64,000 nt of DNA from NCBI GenBank assembly GCA_945897725.1, contig CAMDFR010000012.1, positions 1 to 64,000 of the forward strand. The letters run 5' to 3'. Shown one piece after another: positions 25,812 through 34,713 of this stretch. Position 1 is the stretch's first letter. Each line of letters begins with the position of its first letter. The stretch comes from Chitinophaga pinensis (GTDB lineage: Bacteria > Bacteroidota > Bacteroidia > Chitinophagales > CAMDFR01). Position numbers and translations under genes: made by a program. The notes under the pieces were generated by a model. It was not told the origin of the DNA. It was given only the letters and a program-made list of their open reading frames with translations, and did not search any database.

Positions 25812-26478
25812 ATGCCACAAACAGTTGATAAACTGTGATGGCATGCTGTTTTTGATAGAGATCTACCGTATATGTTTTGTTTAATAAGACCAATTTTTCA
25901 TCAGCAATTTTCTCAAGAAAAAGTTTCCCAAGATATCTATTCGGTTCACTCAATAGTATATAGCCTCCCGGATTCAGTAATTTTTTAAGACCATTTAATA
26001 AACTATCAAATCCTGCCCGTTCATAAGCAACATCAGATGCCATCACAATATCGAACTTCTTCTGATTGTCTTCTAAATGCCTCCAATCCAAGGTTTCAAA
26101 TGTTGCCTCTCCTTGCTGGTGATTGAGTAGCCAATTCCTTTTCGAAAATTGTACCGCTTCTTCTATATAATCAGTAATGGTTACTGCAGGAGCATACCAA
26201 GAAGCTGTAATACCCGGCAGACCAAGACCTGCGCCGATTTCAATAACTGACTTGTCGCCAAACAAAGTTTTGTTTTCAATAATAAACATAGATAATCCAA
26301 TGGCTGATGCCCATATTTCGCACCAATACGGAATGCGTTCATCTTTGATATTGATATCCTCACTATCTTTTTGCAAGAGCTCGTCGAATAAATCTTCCAT
26401 ATTCGCTATTCTTTCTATTTGGATAGATTTATCCATTATTTGAATGGCTTCGCGTATAATTTTTCTTGTCATAATCAA
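25810..26478 (-). CDS. Methyltransf_16-like SAM methyltransferase
   Basis: 222 residues. The pattern IPYWCEIWASAIGLSMFI, VIEIGAGLGLPGI (SAM motif I), TDYIEEAV and DIVMASDVAYE matches the seven-beta-strand lysine/small-molecule methyltransferases grouped as Methyltransf_16 / COG3897 (annotated as predicted nicotinamide N-methylases). The DVxYE loop corresponds to the (D/E)XX(Y/F) catalytic motif of protein lysine methyltransferases. It is divergent from leuS and convergent with yajC. Target unknown. Confidence 0.82.
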   Translation of the reverse strand: MIMTRKIIREAIQIMDKSIQIERIANMEDLFDELLQKDSEDINIKDERIPYWCEIWASAIGLSMFIIENKTLFGDKSVIEIGAGLGLPGITASWYAPAVTITDYIEEAVQFSKRNWLLNHQQGEATFETLDWRHLEDNQKKFDIVMASDVAYERAGFDSLLNGLKKLLNPGGYILLSEPNRYLGKLFLEKIADEKLVLLNKTYTVDLYQKQHAITVYQLFVA

Positions 26479-26571
26479 TAATACACAAAGATAAATCCTT
26501 TTATATTTGCATCGTATTTATAATAATACACCGTTGTACAGTATCGTGCAGTCATCTTTCAATAAAAAGTT

Positions 26572-29316
26572 ATGGAATTCAATTTTCAATCAATAGAAAA
26601 AAAATGGAAAAAACAATGGAATGACAACCATTTATACAAGGTTGAGAACGGTGGCGACAAACCTAAATATTATGTACTCGATATGTTCCCTTATCCCTCT
26701 GGAGCAGGATTGCATGTTGGTCATCCTTTAGGCTATATTGCTTCAGATATTTTAGCAAGATATAAAAGAATGAAAGGCTTTAACGTCCTACATCCTATGG
26801 GCTTTGATGCATTTGGATTGCCAGCAGAGCAATATGCCATTGAAACTGGGCAACATCCACGAATTACCACCGAAAGAAATATTGCAGTGTTTAAAGCTCA
26901 ACTAGAAAACATTGCCCTTTCTTTTGATTGGAGCAGAGAAATAATTACCGCAGATCCTTCCTATTATAAATGGACGCAATTTTTATTTCTACAAATTTAT
27001 AATTCGTGGTTCAATAAAAAATTGAATAAAGCTGAGCATATAGATACGCTCATTCATGCCTTTGAGATGTCGGGAAGTGTTCATATCGATGCTGCATCAG
27101 AAAAGCATTCAAGTTTTAGCGCTAGTGAATGGCACGGAATGACTAGCCTTGAAAAGGAAAAGATTTTATCCAAGTACCGCATGGCTTATCAAGCATATGC
27201 AGAAGTAAATTGGTGTCCTGCATTGGGAACTGTACTCGCGAATGATGAGGTGAAAGATGGCTTCAGCGAACGAGGTGGACATCCCGTAGAAAAGAAAAAA
27301 ATGCGCCAATGGTTTTTAAGAATCACGGCTTATGCAGATCGTTTGTTAGATGGATTAAAAGAATTGGATTGGAGTAAGCCTATGAAGGATATGCAAACCA
27401 ATTGGATTGGAAGGAGTGAAGGCGCTGAGATTGAATTTCAAATCAAGGATTCAAGCGAAAAGATTAAAGTTTTTACCACCAGACCTGATACTATTTTCGG
27501 TGCCACCTTTTTAGTACTTGCCCCTGAAAAGCCAATCACAGAAATGATTTCAGCGGCAGAGGAAAAGGAAAATATACAAAAATATATCGCATATGTCAAA
27601 AGTAAAACCGATGTAGAACGTCAACAAAATAAGATGATCACTGGTGCTTTCACGGGTGCATATGCAATGCATCCATTGACCAATCATGAGATGCCCATTT
27701 ACACTGCTGAATATGTCTTGGCTGCTTATGGAACAGGTGCTATCATGGCTGTGCCTAGTGATGACGAAAGAGATTTGGCATTCGCTACAAAGTTTAACTT
27801 ACCTGTTATTCAAGTCATCGATAGAAGCAAATATCCCAATGCTGCTATCGAAGATAAGGTGGGACAGCTTATCAATAGCGATTTTCTAAATGGAATGGAA
27901 ATCAAAGATGCCATGATAGCGATGCTTGATAGAATAGAAAGCACGCAAATCGGTATAAGAAAAGTAAATTATAAAATTCGTGATGCTGGATTCAGCAGAC
28001 AGAGATATTGGGGCGAACCAATACCTATCAAATATGAAAACGATTTGCCGATTATTGAAGAAAATCTACCGTTGATATTACCAGATACCACTAGTTACAA
28101 ACCTAGTACAGATGGTCGTTCTCCATTGGCGAGTATTGCTTCGTGGACAGATAAAGGCTACGAAACTGATACCATGCCTGGCTATGCTGGAAGTAGTTGG
28201 TACTTTTTGCGGTATATGGACCCACATAACGAGACCGCGTTTGTTGGCAAAGCAGCCGAGCAATATTGGCAAAATGTAGATTTTTATATTGGCGGAAGTG
28301 AGCATGCCGTGGGACATCTATTGTATGCAAGACTTTGGCAGAATATCTTTTTCGATTTGCAATTAGTGACGCAAAAAGAGCCATTTAAAAAGTTGGTGAA
28401 TCAAGGAATGATTCAGGGAAGAAGTAGCATAGTGTATAGAATCAATGGCACAAATACATTTGTTAGCAGAGGATTGGCAGCTCATCATGAAACATCTGAA
28501 ATTCATTGTGATGTCAATTTTGTTGAAAACGATATTTTACATATTGATTCATTTAAACAATGGAGGGAAGAATACAACAATGCCGAATTCATTCTTGAGA
28601 ATGAAAAATACATTTGTGGTTCAGAGATTGAAAAGATGAGCAAACGTTGGTATAATGTAGTGAATCCCGATGATATGGTGGCCAAGTATGGCGCTGATTG
28701 TTTCCGTATGTATGAAATGTTCTTAGGCCCTGTTGAAGATAGCAAACCCTGGAATACTCAAGGAATTGATGGCGTGGCTAAGTTCCTAAGAAAGACTTGG
28801 AGATTGTTCTATGACGATCAAGGAAATTGGTTGGTAACTGAGGAGAAAGCAAGCAAAGAAGAGCTTAAAATACTTCACAAAACGATAAAAAAAATAGAGG
28901 AAGATATAGAGCGTTTATCTTTGAATACAAGCATTTCAGCATTCATGATTTGTTGCAATGAGTTAACTTCCCTCAAGTGTCATAAAAGAGAAATACTGGA
29001 GATTATGTTGCAATTGATGGCACCATTTGCGCCTTTCATCACTGAAGAGTTATGGTCTGCACTCTCCAATACGTCTAGTATTCATACGTCTGGTTTTCCA
29101 AGCTACGAATCTTCTTATCTCATTGAAAACTCTTTTCATTATCCAATATCTTTCAATGGTAAGGTGAAAATGAATTTGGAGTTTGCTTTGGATATGGATG
29201 CTGTTGCCATAGAGTCTGCCGTAAAAGAAAATGAAAAAGTTTTGCAATACCTAGCAGAGAAAGAAATCAAGAAGTTAATCATCGTTAAAGGTAAAATTGT
29301 AAATATTGTCTTTTAG
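26572..29316 (+). CDS. leuS: Leucyl-tRNA synthetase
   Basis: Class I synthetase of 914 residues. HIGH motif as GLHVGHPLGY (about residue 46-55), the CP1 editing domain with TTRPDTIFGATFL and GTGAIMAVPSDDERD, and the KMSKS loop as KMSKRWYN (about 692). The R at the last KMSKS position seems to be the usual form in Bacteroidota LeuRS. An insertion of about 60 residues rich in acidic and His residues lies before NWCPALGT (about 165-215). It is monocistronic; nothing points to amino-acid-dependent attenuation upstream. Confidence 0.97.
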   Translation: MEFNFQSIEKKWKKQWNDNHLYKVENGGDKPKYYVLDMFPYPSGAGLHVGHPLGYIASDILARYKRMKGFNVLHPMGFDAFGLPAEQYAIETGQHPRITTERNIAVFKAQLENIALSFDWSREIITADPSYYKWTQFLFLQIYNSWFNKKLNKAEHIDTLIHAFEMSGSVHIDAASEKHSSFSASEWHGMTSLEKEKILSKYRMAYQAYAEVNWCPALGTVLANDEVKDGFSERGGHPVEKKKMRQWFLRITAYADRLLDGLKELDWSKPMKDMQTNWIGRSEGAEIEFQIKDSSEKIKVFTTRPDTIFGATFLVLAPEKPITEMISAAEEKENIQKYIAYVKSKTDVERQQNKMITGAFTGAYAMHPLTNHEMPIYTAEYVLAAYGTGAIMAVPSDDERDLAFATKFNLPVIQVIDRSKYPNAAIEDKVGQLINSDFLNGMEIKDAMIAMLDRIESTQIGIRKVNYKIRDAGFSRQRYWGEPIPIKYENDLPIIEENLPLILPDTTSYKPSTDGRSPLASIASWTDKGYETDTMPGYAGSSWYFLRYMDPHNETAFVGKAAEQYWQNVDFYIGGSEHAVGHLLYARLWQNIFFDLQLVTQKEPFKKLVNQGMIQGRSSIVYRINGTNTFVSRGLAAHHETSEIHCDVNFVENDILHIDSFKQWREEYNNAEFILENEKYICGSEIEKMSKRWYNVVNPDDMVAKYGADCFRMYEMFLGPVEDSKPWNTQGIDGVAKFLRKTWRLFYDDQGNWLVTEEKASKEELKILHKTIKKIEEDIERLSLNTSISAFMICCNELTSLKCHKREILEIMLQLMAPFAPFITEELWSALSNTSSIHTSGFPSYESSYLIENSFHYPISFNGKVKMNLEFALDMDAVAIESAVKENEKVLQYLAEKEIKKLIIVKGKIVNIVF

Positions 29317-29441
29317 TTCAATGAATGATATCCTTGCGCTCTTCCTGAACAAAGAGTGAGAATAGGTATTTGTTTGAGTCGATAACTGCAGAAGACTTGA
29401 TTGTCAATACGAAGAGACATGCATTCGTCCTCAATAAATTG

Positions 29442-29449
29442 TAATTTTG
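29442..29449 (+). promoter_or_regulatory. -7 promoter element of the LpxL-like gene
   Basis: TAATTTTG matches TAnnTTTG. It overlaps the TTG at 29447, which could otherwise be taken as the start; transcription from here would place the start codon further downstream at TTG 29471. Confidence 0.45.
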
Positions 29450-29470
29450 TTCCGTGAATCAACTCAACCA

Positions 29471-30364
29471 ATTTTGAAATTAATTTATTTCATCTTCTTT
29501 ACCATTTTTGTAAGACCCTTGTCTTATCTGCCTTTAACTTTTCTTTATGTTTTGTCTGATGGCTTTTATTATATCCTCAGGTATTTTTTAAGATATAGGA
29601 TAGTTGTCATCGAAAAAAATCTTACCAACGCTTTCCCTACTTACTCAACAGTTGAAAGAAAAAAAATAATCAAAGATTATTATCATTTTTTGGCAGATGT
29701 GATGGCAGAGAATGTAAAAGGGTTGACCATCAGTGATAGAGAAATTGATCAGCGCATGCATTATGAAGGGCTTGAGCTTCTGAGCAGGTATAAGGACGAA
29801 AATAGAAATGTCACCCTATTGACAGGCCATAGCTGTAATTTCGAGTGGATGTTGATGACAATCAATAAATTTTTGCCACAGCCAGTATATTCTTTCTATG
29901 TCGAAATAGGGAATCCTTATTTTAGAAAATTAATATTGAATAATCGGACAAGGAATGGCTTACAACTGCTGCAAGCCAAGGATGCGAGTGCTTTTTATAA
30001 AGATGCTTCGATACAAAATTTTGCCAATATTTTTGCGTCTGATCAATCGCCGTCCAATCCCGATAAGGCACTTTGGACAAAGTTCTTACATCAGCACACT
30101 GCTTTCGTGATGGGAGCCGACAAGTATTCGAGACAAAAGAATTGTGCGGTGGTCTATATGGCTATGAAGCGCATAGATCGTGGGAGCTATTCCGTAACAT
30201 TTCAGGAGCTTTGCTCAGACATTCAAACAATGAATAGCACCGAACTTCTAAATGCCTATGTGAATGCGCTAGAAAACACCATCATCGAACAGCCTGCTTG
30301 TTGGCTATGGTCTCACAATCGATGGAAACATCAACCCAAAATCAAAGTAAAAGAAGCGGACTGA
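29471..30364 (+). CDS. LpxL/HtrB-like lipid A acyltransferase
   Basis: Lysophospholipid acyltransferase superfamily, transferring a secondary acyl chain to lipid A. About 297 residues from TTG 29471 (protein begins MKLIYFIFFTIFVRPLSYLP); no ATG is available, and TTG 29447 lies in a -7 promoter motif. One N-terminal membrane helix anchors it to the inner membrane. The catalytic HX4 motif is HSCNFE (family HxxxxD/E), with the downstream GL-LL and DQSPSNPDKALW segments and the terminal PACWLWSHNRWKHQ, all typical of LpxL. Start codon choice is uncertain. Confidence 0.85.
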   Translation: MLKLIYFIFFTIFVRPLSYLPLTFLYVLSDGFYYILRYFLRYRIVVIEKNLTNAFPTYSTVERKKIIKDYYHFLADVMAENVKGLTISDREIDQRMHYEGLELLSRYKDENRNVTLLTGHSCNFEWMLMTINKFLPQPVYSFYVEIGNPYFRKLILNNRTRNGLQLLQAKDASAFYKDASIQNFANIFASDQSPSNPDKALWTKFLHQHTAFVMGADKYSRQKNCAVVYMAMKRIDRGSYSVTFQELCSDIQTMNSTELLNAYVNALENTIIEQPACWLWSHNRWKHQPKIKVKEAD

Positions 30365-30494
30365 TGCATTCTTCTTAGCATCAAAAGCTCAAAACCTTTT
30401 TTCTAAGCTATTTATTTACTGATTTGTTGATAAAAGTAACATAAAATGTGTGTTTTTTTCATGTATAGGTAACATTCATACTCTAGGATTCACA

Positions 30495-30502
30495 TAACTT
30501 TG
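30495..30502 (+). promoter_or_regulatory. -7 promoter element of the lamin-tail gene
   Basis: TAACTTTG matches TAnnTTTG, 35 bases before the ATG at 30538. This is the likely head promoter of the LTD - TonB receptor - endonuclease genes. Confidence 0.55.
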
Positions 30503-30537
30503 CATTCAAATACAAATCATTTAAATCGTACAATCTC

Positions 30538-31518
30538 ATGAAAAAATATCTATTTATTTTTGTTGCCTTAGTTTTATCTCAAACTGTTTTCTCTCAATGT
30601 TCTGACTTGTTTTTTTCTGAATATGTGGAAGGTAATCAATCAAACAAAGCCCTAGAAATTTACAATCCAACAAGTGCTCCTATCAATCTTGCTAATTATC
30701 AGATTCACCGTTGGAACAATGGAACCGACGTTAGAGATGAGACATATACGCAAGTATTGAGTGGAACTATTCCTGCGAAAGGCGTTTGGGTATTGGTAAA
30801 AGACACCAATGCTTCTGAAATTGTCTACTTTCAATTAAGAAATAAAGCCAATGCCTTTATCACGGCAAATTGTGGAACAGGCTCTACCAACAGAACCCTT
30901 TGTCACAATGGCAATGATGCCTATACTTTAGAAAAAGTAGCAGGTACAGTAGTCGTAGATATTTTTGGTCAAGTAGGTATTGATCCAGGGAATCCTACTG
31001 CAGGCGGTGGATGGAATAATAATCCTGCTACCAACTATACAGCAGCAGACTCAACAGGCGCTTCTTGGACTACTGACCATACTTTGCGCAGAAAGCAAAC
31101 GGTTTTACAAGGTGTGACAGTAAATCCAGGTGGCGGTGGTGCTACCAATGCATTCAATGTTTCTGTAGAGTGGGATTCTATTAGCTTCGATGTATTCGCC
31201 ATGTTTGATAGCTTGGGTAATCACCACTGTGATTGTAAAGACTATAATGGTATTATTAATCCTAAAAATAGTTTATTGGTAGAAACATATCCAAACCCAA
31301 GTACAGATTTTATCTATATCAACAGTGCTGAAAATATCTCAGAAATATCTATTCAAAATATCAACGGTGCATTGGCGTATCATGAATTGTTGAATGGTGA
31401 TACCAAAAACTTTACAATTGACATCTCTAAACAACATATTGCAGCAGGTGAATATCTGCTTTATATCAAAGCGAAAAATGGTGGCAACATCACCAAGGCC
31501 ATTGTTATCACTAAGTAA
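30538..31518 (+). CDS. Secreted lamin-tail-domain (LTD) protein with T9SS sorting domain
   Basis: 326 residues. Signal peptide (1-19, ending VFSQ), then an LTD domain (about 20-235): SEYVEGNQSNKALEIYNPTSAPINL, NGNDAYTLEK, VVDIFGQVGIDPG, DHTLRRKQ and a final EWDSISFDVFAMFDSLGNH. This is the version found at the N-terminus of secreted nucleases of the ExeM type, but here it stands alone. The C-terminal 75 residues are a T9SS type A sorting domain (YPNPSTDFIYI ... ISKQHIAAGEYLLYIKA). It is followed by a TonB receptor and a secreted endonuclease, suggesting that it helps bind nucleic acid at the surface. That role is inference. Confidence 0.85.
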   Translation: MKKYLFIFVALVLSQTVFSQCSDLFFSEYVEGNQSNKALEIYNPTSAPINLANYQIHRWNNGTDVRDETYTQVLSGTIPAKGVWVLVKDTNASEIVYFQLRNKANAFITANCGTGSTNRTLCHNGNDAYTLEKVAGTVVVDIFGQVGIDPGNPTAGGGWNNNPATNYTAADSTGASWTTDHTLRRKQTVLQGVTVNPGGGGATNAFNVSVEWDSISFDVFAMFDSLGNHHCDCKDYNGIINPKNSLLVETYPNPSTDFIYINSAENISEISIQNINGALAYHELLNGDTKNFTIDISKQHIAAGEYLLYIKAKNGGNITKAIVITK

Positions 31519-31538
31519 TTTTTAAATCTTATCATTCA

Positions 31539-31573
31539 TTAGGTGCTACAAAAAATAGCACCTAATTTAATTT
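31539..31573 (+). terminator. Hairpin between the LTD gene and the TonB receptor gene
   Basis: Perfect 10-bp stem TTAGGTGCTA (31539-31548) / TAGCACCTAA (31556-31565), loop CAAAAAA, followed by TTTAATTTA. The T-tract is broken, so it may be a leaky terminator or an mRNA-stabilising stem between two genes. It ends 15 bases before the next ATG. Confidence 0.55.
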
Positions 31574-31580
31574 ATAACCT

Positions 31581-34500
31581 ATGCGTAAAAGTACATTATC
31601 GTTATTGTTTATCTTTTTTTCTAGCTTTTTGTTTGCTCAAAAGGGCATCTTAAAAGGCAACATTAAAGATGCTGCCTCTGGAGAAACATTGCTGGATGCT
31701 AACATTTTGGTGAAGGAAGGAAAAGGTGTGAAATCTGACCTCGATGGCAATTATAGCATCGAATTGGTATACGGAACTTATAAGATTAAATATTCTTATA
31801 TCGGGTATCAGGCCGTGGAGAAAACGGTGGTGATTAAAAATGCAGAGCAAGTATTAAATATCGAATTGACGGAAAACGTTTTAAACGAGGTGAAAGTCAC
31901 AGCTGACCTTGCAAAATCGAGAGAAACACCTGTTGCTTTTTCCAATATTAGTATTCAAAAAATAAAGGAGGATATAGGATCTCGAGATATCCCTATGTTG
32001 TTGAACAATACACCTGGTGTATATGCCACCACAAGAGGCGGGGGAGAAGGAGATGCAAGGGTTTCCATTCGTGGTTTTAATCAACGATTCATTGCTGTTT
32101 TAATTGATGGGGTGCCTGTTAATGACATGGAGAACGGTGAAGTGTATTGGAGCAATTGGTTTGGCTTGGATGGTGTTACTAGAAATATACAGGTACAGAG
32201 AGGTCTAGGTGCTTCTAAATTGGCTATTCCTTCTGTAGGTGGTACCATGAATATTATGACAAAAGGGATTGACCAAAAATCTGAAATCTCCTTGAAGCAA
32301 GAGGTTACTGGTGATGATATGATGCGGAAATATGATAGAGTTTCTCTTAACTCTATACGTACATCACTAAATTTTAATAGTGGCAGGTTAAAAAATGGAT
32401 GGGGCGTAACAGCTGCAACCTCCTATAAACAAGGGGATGGATATGTCTTTGGAAATAATTTCCGTGGTGTTTTTTATTATTTAAAAGTAGAAAAACAATG
32501 GAAAAAACAAACATTGAGCGTCTCAGTTTTTGGCGCTCCGCAACAACATGGCACAAGAAATGGCAAGCAACTTATCTCAACATATGATAGGGATTATGCA
32601 GCAAAATTGTTTAAAGGGAGCGATAAGCAATATCAAAGTATGATTGCTCTCAATCAAGCAATGACCTATATGCGTCAGTCGCCTGGTGCTACAAGTAAAG
32701 CGTTTTACGATTCTGTGTATAGTGCGGTAAGCGACCAAATCGACTCCACAAACTTCGATCAGTTTTATAATGCTAATTTTATTGATACCACCGGTGCACA
32801 AAATTTTGGTATACGTTATAATGATGTATGGGGGCCAGTTTCAAGATATGAGAATGAAGAAGATACCACACAAGGCAGAGTAAAGTCACAGATTTTAAAT
32901 GTGACAAGAAATGTATATCAAAAACCGCAAATTACTATACGTCATACATGGTCACCTAATGAGAAATTTTTTCTTGTGACCACTTTATATTCCTCCATCG
33001 GAATTGGAGGAGGAAATAGTTCTGAAGGTGTTCCTTTTGTTAGAGATCTTACCACCGGAAATATTGTTCCTCAGCTTAGTTATGATGCAAATGTAAACAG
33101 ATCGAGTGGTGTTGCTAAAACCATCATTAAGCAAAGTGTAAATAGCCATTATTGGGTGGGCGGTCTTTCTACTTTTGAGTACAAACCATATAATTTTCTT
33201 ACTTTCTCTGGTGGATTAGATGCTCGCTATTATCAAGGTATTCATTATAGAGAAGTGGTTGATTTGTTTGGGGGGGATTACTATAGAGAGGTGTCAACAG
33301 CTAATTTAAATAGAGACCTTAAAGATTCTTTGGTGGTAGGCGATAAGTTGGGCTACAATTACTTGGGTATTGTGAAGTATGTCGGAGCTTTTGGATTACT
33401 GGAATACAAACAAAAAGATTTTTCAACCTTCGTCAATGTATCATCTGGCGCTACCTTCTACAATAAAACAGATTATTTTACTAGAAAAGATTTGTTTATA
33501 GACGGCAAGCGTTATGAAAGAGCAGTAGGATTTGGCGATGTCTTTTATTATAATGGAAGCGAAAGTATTATCGCATACAGCAACGAGACTGTGAGAACAA
33601 ATGGCGATACTACTTTTGTGAAAAACCCGTTACAAGCTGAAGAAAAAATGATCATTGGAGCAAACAGAACATATACAAGCGAATCTGCAGAAGCAAAAAC
33701 ATTTAAGTTAGGCAACACCACAGTACCAAGTATTATTATTAAAGCTGGTTTTAATTATAATTTCAATGAACATCATAATTTGTTCATGAATATTGGTTTT
33801 ATCTCGAAAGCACCGCCATTTAATGCAGTAATTCCTAATAGTTCAGTTCCAAAGGTTTCAGATTTTAAGAATGAGAAAATATTTGCCGTAGAGCTTGGTT
33901 ATGGTTTAAAGTCAAAGTACATCAATGCAAACTTTAATGCTTATATGACTGATTGGAAAAATAAACCTACTACAAAATCATTAACTGATCCACTAAATCC
34001 AGATATCAATGAATTGGTATATATACCGGGACTTTCAGCTCGACATATCGGAGCGGAATTAGAGATAACAATTAAAGCGCATAAAAAATTAAGCATCGAA
34101 CCAATTATATCCTATGGAGATTGGAGGTGGACAAATTCAAGTGATTTTGTTTACACCTTTGAATCTGGTGGAGCTGATACATTTTCTTTTGATGCTACTA
34201 ATGTACATGTAGGAGATGCGGCTCAATTTCAAGTTGGTGGAGCCGTTCGTTATGAGCCCATCAAAGGACTTTATTTTAAGCCACAGGTCGTTTATTTTGA
34301 CAAAAATTTCGCAGACTTCAATCCTGACGGACTTTCTGGGGTTAATGCGAGAAGAGAGTCTTGGAGATTGCCTGGCTATTATACTTTAGATTTTTCAATG
34401 GGCTATAGTAAAGTGTTTAAGAAAAAGTACGGACTTACTTTTAGAATCAACTTATTTAATATCACCAACTCACTCTACATTGCAGATGCTTTTAACAACG

Positions 34501-34637
34501 CTTCAGCTCAATATCGAGATTTTGACGCAAAATCTGCTACTGTCTATTTTGGACAAGGGTTTAGATGGAGTGCTGGTATTGAATTAAGCCTTCAAGACTT
34601 TATAGGAAATAAAAAGATGGAGGTACCTCAACCATAA
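31581..34637 (+). CDS. TonB-dependent receptor with CarboxypepD_reg-like domain
   Basis: Outer-membrane receptor of 1018 residues. Signal peptide (1-19, ending LFAQ); a carboxypeptidase-regulatory-like beta-sandwich (20-105, GNIKDAASGETLLDANILVKE); a plug domain (about 115-230, RETPVAFSNI, VSIRGFNQRF, GVPVND, VQRGLGASKLAIPSVGGTMNI); then a 22-strand barrel. No SusD partner follows, so it is not a classical polysaccharide utilisation pair. It is flanked by a secreted LTD protein and a secreted endonuclease I, so uptake of nucleic-acid breakdown products is a reasonable hypothesis; siderophore or other metal uptake is the alternative. Confidence 0.88.
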   Translation: MRKSTLSLLFIFFSSFLFAQKGILKGNIKDAASGETLLDANILVKEGKGVKSDLDGNYSIELVYGTYKIKYSYIGYQAVEKTVVIKNAEQVLNIELTENVLNEVKVTADLAKSRETPVAFSNISIQKIKEDIGSRDIPMLLNNTPGVYATTRGGGEGDARVSIRGFNQRFIAVLIDGVPVNDMENGEVYWSNWFGLDGVTRNIQVQRGLGASKLAIPSVGGTMNIMTKGIDQKSEISLKQEVTGDDMMRKYDRVSLNSIRTSLNFNSGRLKNGWGVTAATSYKQGDGYVFGNNFRGVFYYLKVEKQWKKQTLSVSVFGAPQQHGTRNGKQLISTYDRDYAAKLFKGSDKQYQSMIALNQAMTYMRQSPGATSKAFYDSVYSAVSDQIDSTNFDQFYNANFIDTTGAQNFGIRYNDVWGPVSRYENEEDTTQGRVKSQILNVTRNVYQKPQITIRHTWSPNEKFFLVTTLYSSIGIGGGNSSEGVPFVRDLTTGNIVPQLSYDANVNRSSGVAKTIIKQSVNSHYWVGGLSTFEYKPYNFLTFSGGLDARYYQGIHYREVVDLFGGDYYREVSTANLNRDLKDSLVVGDKLGYNYLGIVKYVGAFGLLEYKQKDFSTFVNVSSGATFYNKTDYFTRKDLFIDGKRYERAVGFGDVFYYNGSESIIAYSNETVRTNGDTTFVKNPLQAEEKMIIGANRTYTSESAEAKTFKLGNTTVPSIIIKAGFNYNFNEHHNLFMNIGFISKAPPFNAVIPNSSVPKVSDFKNEKIFAVELGYGLKSKYINANFNAYMTDWKNKPTTKSLTDPLNPDINELVYIPGLSARHIGAELEITIKAHKKLSIEPIISYGDWRWTNSSDFVYTFESGGADTFSFDATNVHVGDAAQFQVGGAVRYEPIKGLYFKPQVVYFDKNFADFNPDGLSGVNARRESWRLPGYYTLDFSMGYSKVFKKKYGLTFRINLFNITNSLYIADAFNNASAQYRDFDAKSATVYFGQGFRWSAGIELSLQDFIGNKKMEVPQP

Positions 34638-34713
34638 TTTACGTATTTTTGTGGTTCACTGAAAAAGATAAAAAAATCATCATCAATCAATATCATTCAC
34701 TAATAAAAATAAA

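Noticed and set aside
28618-28650. Defective KMSKS motif in leucyl-tRNA synthetase
   Set aside because: KMSKRW appears to be the usual Bacteroidota LeuRS form; all other motifs are intact, so no sign of inactivation.
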